Of a DNA stretch of 5,349 bases, positions 1 to 5,349 are shown one piece after another. This DNA comes from Methanobacteriota archaeon. GTDB lineage: Archaea > Halobacteriota > Methanomicrobia > Methanomicrobiales > Methanospirillaceae. The DNA is taken from assembly GCA_009779205.1 (NCBI GenBank), contig WRER01000080.1, forward strand, positions 1 through 5,349, written 5' to 3'. The notes beneath the pieces were generated by a model that worked only from the letters and a program-made list of their open reading frames with translations, ran no database searches and was not told the origin of the DNA. Position numbers and translations under genes: made by a program. Positions within the stretch are counted from its first letter, which is position 1. Each line of letters starts with the position of its first letter.

Positions 1-569
1 ACCTGTGCGGTAGTGACTGAGGTCAGCTTGGATGATGCAGTTACTTTGTTACAGAATGCTGGAATGGTGCCCTTACCTGCCTTTGAGAAGACACAGACAA
101 TAGAATCGGTTCCAGATGACCAGTTGCCTGCAACGTCAAGAACATAGGACTCTGCACCCATCAGGTGGGATCCATTCTGGCTTGTGTAGGTCAGAACTTT
201 GCTGGTCTCAATGTTGAACAGACCTGCGGTCTTTGCATTGGTGTCCATTGAGAAGGACTTGACCTCAGAGATCTGACCACCATTGGTGGTAATGGAGTCT
301 GAGTAGGTTACATAGGCAATGCTTCCGGAACGGATAGGACCTCCATCCTCCGTGGCCTTAGCAGCTGGAAGTGTGTTCAAGCCCTTGTCTCCAATCTGCC
401 ATACAAGGCTAGTACTTTCAGTCGTTACACCAACTGCCTCAATGATTGAGATCGTGGAAAACACCTGGTTCTCTGGAACCGGGCCTGGAAGAACATCTGC
501 AGTTGCCAGACCTGAAACTGCGATCAGGAAAACTGCAGCAATAATTGCTATACATCGGTTAAACTTCAT
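1..569 (-). CDS. Secreted surface-type protein, paralog 1 (3' end outside window)
   Basis: This is the N-terminal 189 codons of a secreted protein of unknown function; the reading frame stays open to the left window edge. Residues 1-24 are a Sec signal peptide: a charged start (MKFNR), a hydrophobic core and an ATA cleavage site before Asp25. There is no lipobox. The start at 569 is fixed by a GGAGG ribosome site 7 bases upstream and by full correspondence with the paralog at 1312-2214. The two proteins are about 89% identical here (about 20 substitutions and one deleted residue). Changes cluster near residues 48-55, 69-78 and 152-167. The mature part is rich in Ser, Thr and Val and looks beta-rich. 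Two cysteines (C159, C173) and two N-glycosylation sequons (NGS at 132, NWS at 149) are shared with the paralog. A cell-surface or sheath role is inference only; I do not recognise a named family. Confidence 0.85.
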   Translation of the reverse strand, partial: MKFNRCIAIIAAVFLIAVSGLATADVLPGPVPENQVFSTISIIEAVGVTTESTSLVWQIGDKGLNTLPAAKATEDGGPIRSGSIAYVTYSDSITTNGGQISEVKSFSMDTNAKTAGLFNIETSKVLTYTSQNGSHLMGAESYVLDVAGNWSSGTDSIVCVFSKAGKGTIPAFCNKVTASSKLTSVTTAQ

Positions 570-575
570 CTAGTA

Positions 576-650
576 TCCTCCAAGGATGTGTGCTGAAACT
601 CTCAGAATCAACATAGAGTGTTACAAAGTTACAGCATATATAGTTTCTTC
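576..650 (-). promoter_or_regulatory. Archaeal promoter and ribosome site of paralog 1
   Basis: On the minus strand, CTATATATG (635-643) is a good archaeal TATA box. It is preceded by the purine-rich GAAGAAA (644-650), which fits a BRE. Initiation about 25 bases downstream would fall near 612 and give a leader of about 43 nt. GGAGGA (576-581) is a strong Shine-Dalgarno sequence 6-7 bases before the ATG at 569. The whole block recurs almost unchanged before the second paralog. The exact transcription start is inferred. Confidence 0.7.
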
Positions 651-670
651 ATTTGAAAAGTGAAAAATAA

Positions 671-1232
671 GAGGCTGTCCAGTGAGAAGTAAAGAGACTG
701 GAGAGAATTAGCTTTGACTCACGTCTACGATTGTCGATTTTTGTTTTTTTCCCATTGTCTTCTTGTGTTCATACATATTTTTATTTTGTTTAAACCGTTG
801 TTATTTTATTAGCAGTTACGCACCCCATTTTTATAGAACTTACGCAAAATTGCACGTTTGTATATCATAACAATGTATTAAGCCACATTAGTTAAATATT
901 TTCAATTAACAAAGTGTAAGCCATGTTGATTTCTGCGTAACTCCTAATATATTGAATACTACCTCTCCATTATAAAACAAATACCGCCAACGCAATGCGA
1001 AGCCCATTTACATGCATCATATCATTTCATGTGCCTCAGGATTGCACGCGTAAACGTACTAACCGTTATTGTACCGATGAGCGGATCATTTACATACCAA
1101 AAAATGCAGGAGTGTGGATTCCATGTTCAGCAAAACATTTCTATTATCATTACATTTCTTGCGCCCACCACCGGAAGACAGGAAATGTACACCATCGTGT
1201 GCTGCATGGTATTACACGTATAAAAACGCTTC
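671..1232. other. Intergenic region without a convincing gene
   Basis: This is AT-rich sequence between the tandem genes. Reading frames up to 106 codons exist (for example 995-1315 on the plus strand), but they lack ribosome sites, have low-complexity or implausible composition and resemble no family I know. The region begins with GAGGCTGTCC (671-680), which resembles IS terminal sequences and coincides with the edge of the duplication. It contains the candidate inverted-repeat element at 834-946. From about 950 to 1230 I see nothing interpretable. Confidence 0.5.
834..946. repeat. Candidate miniature inverted-repeat element (MITE-like)
   Basis: The left end, TAGAACTTACGCAAAATT, and the reverse complement of the right end, TAGGAGTTACGCAGAAAT, match at 14 of 18 bases. 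They share a perfect TTACGCA core and enclose about 113 bp of AT-rich non-coding DNA. A further direct copy of AGTTACGCA lies just outside at 814-822, which suggests nested or repeated insertion. No clean target-site duplication is visible. This could be a non-autonomous transposon relic or IS ends; it could also be chance in AT-rich DNA. Confidence 0.35.
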
Positions 1233-1289
1233 AAAAAAGATACCTATACCTGCCTATCGACAGGTTTGCCCTGCCGGGCAGGCGTAGGC
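1233..1289 (-). terminator. Hairpin plus T-tract downstream of paralog 2
   Basis: Downstream of the minus-strand stop codon at 1312 lies a GC-rich palindrome. CCTGCC (1270-1275) pairs with GGCAGG (1277-1282), and an outer GCCTA (1252-1256) pairs with TAGGC (1285-1289). On the minus strand this is followed by a run of six T (1233-1238). Position and T-run fit a transcription terminator, since archaeal termination relies on U-tracts. The GC-rich element may instead be a dispersed palindromic repeat (compare 3113-3128). Confidence 0.5.
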
Positions 1290-1311
1290 GAGTAAGGTTT
1301 TACATTACTGC

Positions 1312-2214
1312 TTAACAGTTTACACAGGCAACGCCTGACTGGTAGTCAAAGACCTTGTTAAAGGTGCTGATACCACCTGCAACAGTTGCAGTGTCAATGT
1401 AGGTCAGGGTTGATGTAAGATTGTCGTAGAACTCAAGTGAGGTTACTTCCTTTTCGGGAGCCTTTGGATTGATGGCTCCATCGTATCGGCCTTCCATTAT
1501 ACTAACAGTGAAGGTGGTTGAAACAATACCATCTGCATATCCGGATGCGGAGTTTGCATCAGGAGTAACTGAGATCTCATACTTCAGTGCTGCTGGAACT
1601 TCTGACTTAGCTGCAACAGCGGTCAGTCCACCAATAGTCTCGACCTGTGCGGTAGTGACTGAGGTCAGCTTGGATGATGCAGTGACCTTGTTACAGAATG
1701 CTGGAATAGTGTTCTTCGAATTCTTTGAGAAGACACAGACAATGTCATCAAGTCCATGTGACCAGTTACCTGCAACGTCAAGGACATAGGACTCTGCACC
1801 CATCAGGTGGGATCCATTCTGGCTTGTGTAGGTCAGAACCTTGCTGGTCTCAATGTTGAACAGACCTGCAGTCTTTGCGTGGGTGTCCATTGAGAAGGAC
1901 TTGACCTCAGAGATCTGACCACCATTGGTGGTAATGGAGTCTGAGTAGGTTACATAGGCAATGCTTCCGGAACGGATTGCGAGTGGATCCTCCTTCGTGA
2001 TCACTGCATTTGGCAGTGTGTTCAAGCCCTTGTCTCCAATCTGCCATACAACAGAAGTACTCTGTGTTACTGCACCTACTGCCTCAATGATTGAGGTAGT
2101 GGAAAATACCTGGTTCTCTGGAACTGGCTTTGGAAGAATGTCCGCAGTTGCCAGACCTGAAACTGCAATCAGGAAAACTGCAGCAATAATTGCTATACAT
2201 CGGTTAAATTTCAT
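1312..2214 (-). CDS. Secreted cysteine-containing surface-type protein, paralog 2
   Basis: This is a complete 300-residue protein of unknown function, probably exported. Residues 1-24 form a Sec signal peptide with an ATA site before Asp25. There is no lipobox, no C-terminal membrane segment and no visible sorting motif, so it is probably secreted or held in the envelope by protein contacts. The mature chain is rich in Ser, Thr, Val and Ala, consistent with beta structure. It has four cysteines: C160 (VCVF), C174 (FCNK), and C297 and C300 in the terminal CVNC. Sequons for N-glycosylation are at N133 (NGS), N150 (NWS) and N265 (NLT). The start is set by GGAGGA at 2221-2226 and by the paralog. 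It stands as a single gene with its own promoter and a probable terminator, about 740 bp downstream of paralog 1 (as read from 569 to 1312). Disulfide cross-linking in a sheath or S-layer is a hypothesis, not something the sequence proves. Confidence 0.88.
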   Translation of the reverse strand: MKFNRCIAIIAAVFLIAVSGLATADILPKPVPENQVFSTTSIIEAVGAVTQSTSVVWQIGDKGLNTLPNAVITKEDPLAIRSGSIAYVTYSDSITTNGGQISEVKSFSMDTHAKTAGLFNIETSKVLTYTSQNGSHLMGAESYVLDVAGNWSHGLDDIVCVFSKNSKNTIPAFCNKVTASSKLTSVTTAQVETIGGLTAVAAKSEVPAALKYEISVTPDANSASGYADGIVSTTFTVSIMEGRYDGAINPKAPEKEVTSLEFYDNLTSTLTYIDTATVAGGISTFNKVFDYQSGVACVNC

Positions 2215-2315
2215 CTATTATCCTCCAAGGATGTGTGCTGAAACTCTCAGAATCAACATAGAGTGTTACAAAGTTACAGCATATATAGTTTCTTCATTTG
2301 AAAAGTGAAAAATAA
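1643..2315. repeat. Tandem duplication, copy B (matches 1-670)
   Basis: This is the second copy of the repeat described at 1-670. It extends left of 1643 to an unknown distance, because copy A is cut by the window edge. It includes the coding start, leader and promoter of paralog 2. It is three bases longer than copy A because of one extra codon in the variable patch around residues 69-79. Confidence 0.9.
2221..2295 (-). promoter_or_regulatory. Archaeal promoter and ribosome site of paralog 2
   Basis: The same elements as for paralog 1 occur here: TATA box CTATATATG (2280-2288) with upstream GAAGAAA (2289-2295), and Shine-Dalgarno GGAGGA (2221-2226) before the ATG at 2214. Near-identity of promoter and leader predicts that the two genes are expressed together under the same control. 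Confidence 0.7.
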
Positions 2316-2446
2316 AGGAAATAGACGTCGAATAAACGTCAAACCGACAAATAGTTTCCATTCATACAGAACATTTCCACATTGTACGTATGGAGTTCCT
2401 ATCAAAGGCTAGTGGCTTAGATCAAAACAGACGTTTCATTCCTTAA
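2316..2446. other. Short spacer between secreted-protein promoter and IS1 remnant
   Basis: This stretch holds no gene. One end of the IS1-family element probably lies here, but I cannot pair it with a second terminal repeat because the other end of the element is lost. GACGTC at 2325-2330 and AACGTC at 2335-2340 are a minor local repetition without an assignable role. Confidence 0.3.
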
Positions 2447-3112
2447 TTATATCTTAGTTGCATTACATTCGAAGAATTCTCTCCAATTCCACACATGACC
2501 TGTTACACTCCTTAATATTTGCTCTAAATTGATTCCAACGACATTCTTTTCTTTTTTTACTTTGCTAATCCTTCCATATAACATTCATGTTTCAAAACAT
2601 CTCTCTTTTATTAATTTTTCATATTGGATGTTTCCATTCGTTGAAAAAATGATTTTGTTTCCAGGAAAGGGTAAATCCATCACATCTAATAGGTTATCAA
2701 ACATGATCTTATACGTGTCCTCAGTTCTCTTTTCACATATAAAAGAGAGAAAAAAACCTGAATCCCTTTTTAAAGCAATATATATCCAGTAATCCCATAT
2801 TCAAGAGGATCATCAGCCTCTATTTTTTTATTTCTTATATACAAAAAACCAAATCTCACCCATTTCGTACTTTTCTTGGGAAAATGAGCCAGTATGACTT
2901 TCATTAAGAAGTTCTGCGTGTTCACCAAAAAGGCAATAATATCGAGAGATCGTAGCACGATCGATATTTGTCAGACGAGAAGCACCGCGAATTGAAACGT
3001 TTTCGACAAAATATTTCGCAAGAAATTCAACTTTGGAACGGTAAAGACGAGAACGAAACAAAGGGGTGTGATTTGTTTCGATAAAATACGTGTTACAGTG
3101 ACGACAATGACC
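2447..3112 (-). pseudogene. IS1-family transposase, decayed and N-terminally truncated
   Basis: This is a broken transposase reading from about 3112 down to the stop at 2447-2449. It begins with a half zinc ribbon (CRHC, coding near 3095-3106); the preceding Cys pair is missing. A helix-turn-helix stretch follows (SIRGASRLTNIDRATISRYY), then EIWFFVYKK at the start of the DDE domain. At 2828-2833 the frame is lost next to an A-run. It continues one frame over as KIEADDPLEYG, then returns near 2787 to the first frame as YWIYIALKRDSGFF and onward. A TGA stop (2585-2587) interrupts ET/MLYG. The expected first catalytic Asp (MDEIW) is Gly (2858-2860) and the second (STDGN) is Asn (2636-2638). The final piece jumps from GINLEQILRSVTGH to WNWREFFE, so the segment with the catalytic Glu seems deleted. 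Family assignment rests on remembered IS1 patterns. It cannot encode an active enzyme. Confidence 0.8.
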
Positions 3113-3128
3113 TGCCTGCCGCCAGGCA
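3113..3128. repeat. Perfect 6-bp-stem hairpin at the junction of two IS remnants
   Basis: TGCCTG (3113-3118) and CAGGCA (3123-3128) form a perfect stem with the 4-base loop CCGC, in otherwise AT-rich DNA. IS1-type coding similarity ends at about 3110 on one side and IS5-type similarity starts at about 3131 on the other. The element therefore sits exactly at the join. It resembles the CCTGCC/GGCAGG palindrome at 1270-1282. Confidence 0.6.
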
Positions 3129-3256
3129 CGGCACAATATCAAATAATAGCTAATGGAGAAAGTAAGGAAATACTTGGCATTTACAATGATTTTGGCTCTG
3201 TGCATGACTTTAGAATGTTCAAAGAAAGTTCAGTCGATATTTTACCGCGCAATATT

Positions 3257-3443
3257 TTCATTCTCGTAGGCGTAGCACGACAGCGAACACAATGATTGAA
3301 TCCTTCAAATTTTCATTTTTAACCACGAAAGAGACGAAAAGCACGAAATGTGAAACTGGGGAGCAAGTAAAGGTCGACAAACTTGCTTTCGTCGTTTTAG
3401 TGGGCCTTTTTCATCTTTCTACCATTAAAACGCAATTTTAATG
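3257..3443. other. About 187-bp insert inside the IS5-type transposase remnant
   Basis: Codons for Phe-Ile-Leu-Val occur at 3257-3268 and again at 3444-3455 (9 of 12 bases identical), while the family has this segment once. The bases between them are unrelated to transposase and carry stops. The insert holds a 9-bp-period repeat (3324-3350) and a 7-bp inverted repeat, AGCAAGT (3362-3368) with ACTTGCT (3381-3387). It may be a small insertion that left a diverged target duplication, or scar DNA from a past rearrangement. No gene is seen in it. Confidence 0.5.
3324..3350. repeat. Three 9-bp repeats with core ACGAAA
   Basis: CACGAAAGA, GACGAAAAG and CACGAAATG follow one another with an exact 9-base period. 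Short CACGAAA arrays of this type are, from memory, common in intergenic DNA of several microbes. No role is assigned; three units are too few and too short for a CRISPR array. Confidence 0.6.
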
Positions 3444-3810
3444 TTCATTTTAGTGTTATGCTACCAGGGTATAAATGACTATTTTTCAAACGCAATTCTT
3501 GCTGATAACGGGCATCAAAGAAAAAATGACTATTTACCGCACGCAATTATCCCGTTCAAGGCATCTAAAAATAACCCGCTCACCGATGAACAAAAAGCTT
3601 TCAATGCAAAACCTGCTAAATATAGAGTTGTTATTGAACACAAAAACAGAGAGATTAAAATCTTCAGAATCTGCAAAGAAACGTACCGAAGCAAGGGAAA
3701 ACGGGGGCTATTAAGAGGTAAAATTGTAGCATCCTTGTACAACCATAGGTGCGCTCTCTCATTTTTGGACAGGTCTACTGTCTTGAATCCTGAATTGACT
3801 GATGAATATG

Positions 3811-3820
3811 GCTTATTAAA
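3811..3820 (+). promoter_or_regulatory. Weak candidate TATA box for hef
   Basis: GCTTATTAAA is an AT-rich, TATA-like stretch about 40-49 bases before the hef ATG at 3860. Initiation about 25 bases downstream would leave a leader of under 20 nt. No Shine-Dalgarno sequence stands before the ATG, which fits a short-leader transcript. The element lies in IS-derived DNA and could be coincidence. Confidence 0.25.
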
Positions 3821-3859
3821 CATCGATAATGAGATTCATAGAATTTCATCTAATAAAAC

Positions 3860-5349
3860 ATGGAATACATTTCCCATCCCTGCATAAAGCCTGAAAGCCT
3901 TGAACACAGGCAGTACCAATTTTCCATTGCAATGGATTCACTTGAGGAGCATTCACTTGTTGTTATCCCAACAGGACTTGGAAAAACAGCTATCGCCCTG
4001 ATTGTTGCCGCTTCACGATATTACACAATTGGAAGCAAGATCGTCATCGTAGCCCCGACAAAACCCCTTGTTGAGCAGCATATTCGGTATTTCAAGCGTC
4101 TTTTTGTATTACATGACAGTGATACCCCTGATGATGACTTCGTCATTTTCACAGGAACAACAAAAGCTGCGCTGCGAGGAGAGGGATGGAAAAATGCATC
4201 ATTTATTTTTGCAACACCTCAAATTATCAAAAACGACCTCATTGCAGGAAGATACTCACTTGCAGATGTCTCTCTTTTCATCATCGATGAGGCACATCGA
4301 GCAGTTGGGAACTATGCATATGTCTTCTTAGCAGAGCAATATCTCAAAACTGCACGCGAACCACTCATTCTCGCGATGACTGCATCTCCAGGTGGAGATA
4401 TTGAGAAGATCAGCGAGATCGTGCAGAACCTTGGCGTGACGAAAGTACTGAGCAGAACAGAAGACGATCATGACGTCAAGCCCTATATATACGAAAAAGA
4501 GATCGAATACATCTCTCTTCCCCTACCTGATGCCCTCAAAACAGCTTCTCGTCTGCTTGATGCACTGATCAAAGACAGACTCCGTCAGCTACAGGATATG
4601 GGATATGCTGCTTTGCCACAATCAAATCCTTCAATGCGGACATTGAATGAGATCAGTTCTCATATTCAACAATCTATCGCACGAAACGATGCTGACGGCT
4701 TTGTTGCCGCGAGTATCCATGCCGAGATTATGAAGCTGAAACATGCAGTATTATTGTGCGAATCACAAGGTTCACTCGTACTATCACACTATCTGCAAAA
4801 GTTGCTCTATGAAGCACACTCTGCAGGAGGAAGTAAAGCAAGCAGGCGCATTGCAGAAGATCCAACTTTCATGCGATTGCTTGAGATGACGATCGAGTGG
4901 AAAGACGAGATTCATCCAAAGTTCCAGATACTTCCAGAGATCATCCGTTCCCAGCTCGAACGGAACCCAGAATCAAAGATAATTGTCTTTGCATCATACC
5001 GTGACACCGTATCTGGCATTGTTGCAGCATTAGAACAAGAAGAAATCTCAGCAGAACGGTTTGTAGGACAAGCCGAAAAAAATATGGAAAAGGGGCTTTC
5101 ACAAAAAAAGCAGATTGAAGTTCTGAATCGATTTTTAAGTAGAGAATTTGCAGTCTTAGTCGCGACATCTGTTGGTGAGGAGGGCCTTGATATTCCTGCA
5201 ACAGACATGGTTATTTTCTTTGAACCGGTATCATCGGAGATCCGAAGCATTCAACGGAAAGGGAGAACCGGGAGGCATGGAACAGGAACAATCATCGTGC
5301 TTGTGACAAAGGGAACCAGTGATGAAAATGCAAAACACATCTCACTGAG
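3860..5349 (+). CDS. hef: Hef-type fork-repair helicase, N-terminal part (3' end outside window)
   Basis: This is the archaeal homolog of FANCM/XPF. It is an ATP-dependent SF2 DNA helicase that, in the family, acts on stalled replication forks and branched DNA and usually carries a C-terminal XPF/Mus81 nuclease and HhH region. The 496 visible residues cover the helicase. They include a Q-motif-like HRQYQ (16-20), Walker A PTGLGKT (37-43), APTKPLVEQH (65-74), DEAH with AVGNYAYVF (143-156) and motif III TASPG (174-178). A Hef-specific helical insertion follows (about 220-345, including GGSKASRR). Motif IV is VFASYRD (376-382), motif V ATSVGEEGLDIP (435-446) and motif VI QRKGRTGR (465-472). All key residues are present. 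The ATG at 3860 is the first after an in-frame stop (3854) and gives the usual short N-terminus; the next ATG (3932) would lose the Q-motif. No ribosome site is visible. Whether the nuclease domain follows cannot be seen, because the gene runs off the window. Confidence 0.95.
   Translation, partial: MEYISHPCIKPESLEHRQYQFSIAMDSLEEHSLVVIPTGLGKTAIALIVAASRYYTIGSKIVIVAPTKPLVEQHIRYFKRLFVLHDSDTPDDDFVIFTGTTKAALRGEGWKNASFIFATPQIIKNDLIAGRYSLADVSLFIIDEAHRAVGNYAYVFLAEQYLKTAREPLILAMTASPGGDIEKISEIVQNLGVTKVLSRTEDDHDVKPYIYEKEIEYISLPLPDALKTASRLLDALIKDRLRQLQDMGYAALPQSNPSMRTLNEISSHIQQSIARNDADGFVAASIHAEIMKLKHAVLLCESQGSLVLSHYLQKLLYEAHSAGGSKASRRIAEDPTFMRLLEMTIEWKDEIHPKFQILPEIIRSQLERNPESKIIVFASYRDTVSGIVAALEQEEISAERFVGQAEKNMEKGLSQKKQIEVLNRFLSREFAVLVATSVGEEGLDIPATDMVIFFEPVSSEIRSIQRKGRTGRHGTGTIIVLVTKGTSDENAKHISL

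Larger units (their letters stand above)
1..670. repeat. Tandem duplication, copy A (matches 1643-2315)
   Basis: This stretch repeats as 1643-2315, with an offset of 1642-1645 bases. The copy covers the 5' two thirds of the secreted-protein gene plus about 100 bp of leader and promoter. Similarity stops sharply after 670 / 2315, where the sequences become unrelated. Within 146-335 I count only four differences in 190 bp, and the leader 570-670 differs at one base. The left end of the repeat lies outside the window. Confidence 0.9.
3131..3887 (+). pseudogene. IS5-superfamily (DDE_Tnp_4-like) transposase remnant, interrupted
   Basis: The C-terminal half of a DDE transposase survives in two pieces. 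Piece one (3131-3268) reads QIIANGESKEILGI, then FGSVHDFRMFKES and ILPRNIFILV, as in the family before its second catalytic Asp. About 187 bp of unrelated sequence then intervenes and shifts the frame. Piece two (3444-3887) resumes with FILVLCYQGIND and continues through LPHAIIPFKASKNNPLTDEQKAFN. It then has the RVVIEH segment that carries the catalytic Glu, and FRICKETYRSKGKRG near the C-terminus. The N-terminal half, with the first Asp, is absent; the Asp before GYQGI is Cys in the first GYQGI-like copy. A 17-codon in-frame degenerate repeat lies around 3473-3549. The tail overlaps the start of hef by 28 bp. It is a dead gene; the element's terminal repeats are not identifiable. Confidence 0.78.

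Noticed and set aside
319..573. Plus-strand open frame opposite paralog 1 (and its equivalent at 1961-2308)
   Set aside because: It is the antisense shadow of a well-supported secreted-protein gene; it recurs only because the gene is duplicated.
995..1315. Plus-strand open frames in the intergenic region (106 and 64 codons)
   Set aside because: There is no ribosome site and no family resemblance, the composition is implausible, and the longer one runs through the terminator hairpin into the stop of the neighbouring gene.
2529..2792. Plus-strand 87-codon open frame rich in Phe and Ile
   Set aside because: It is antisense to the IS1-type transposase remnant, whose family motifs are readable on the minus strand.
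3131..3205. N-terminal 25 residues of the minus-strand frame starting at 3205
   Set aside because: This part is antisense to the IS5-type transposase; real IS1-type similarity begins only at about 3110.
3324..3350. Possible CRISPR-like array
   Set aside because: The three units of 9 bp have no spacers; this is a simple short tandem repeat.
3441..3887. Stand-alone 148-residue protein, possibly domesticated
   Set aside because: It lacks the N-terminal catalytic half, carries a disruptive internal duplication and lies downstream of a frame-breaking insert; remnant status is simpler.
4912..5250. Minus-strand open frames of 112 and 86 codons
   Set aside because: They lie fully opposite the conserved helicase motifs of hef and have no independent support.

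Overview
The window looks archaeal, most likely from a methanogen of the Methanomicrobiales. The right end carries a Hef-type helicase, a euryarchaeal replication-fork protein. The left half has genes with an archaeal TATA/BRE-like promoter, a strong GGAGG ribosome site and a Sec signal peptide. Base composition is moderately AT-rich. The genus cannot be fixed from the sequence; Methanospirillum is only a guess from the secreted, cysteine-containing surface-type proteins and the high load of IS debris.

Left half (1-2315): two tandem paralogous genes on the minus strand encode secreted proteins of about 300 residues. The first is cut by the left window edge and the second (1312-2214) is complete. 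The repeat unit is about 1.64 kb and includes the promoter and leader, so each copy has its own TATA box and ribosome site. The proteins are about 89% identical over the shared part, with differences clustered in a few short patches between nearly invariant blocks. Between the genes lies about 640 bp without a convincing gene; it holds a candidate miniature inverted-repeat element and a GC-rich hairpin with a T-tract that probably terminates the complete gene.

Middle (2447-3887): a graveyard of two unrelated transposase genes. An IS1-family transposase runs on the minus strand with frameshifts, an internal stop, both recognisable catalytic Asp positions changed and a probable C-terminal deletion. 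It abuts, through a small perfect hairpin, the C-terminal half of an IS5-superfamily (DDE_Tnp_4-like) transposase on the plus strand. That one is in turn split by about 187 bp of foreign sequence and carries a degenerate 17-codon internal duplication.

Right end (3860-5349, continuing off the window): hef on the plus strand, with all major SF2 helicase motifs intact in the 496 residues visible. Its start codon lies inside the tail of the transposase remnant, so any promoter close to it lies in IS-derived DNA.

The genes do not form a pathway. The window reads as a surface-protein tandem array and a housekeeping repair gene separated by decayed insertion sequences. I found no defence system, CRISPR array, tRNA or rRNA. 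The most notable signal is the patchwork divergence of the tandem secreted-protein genes.
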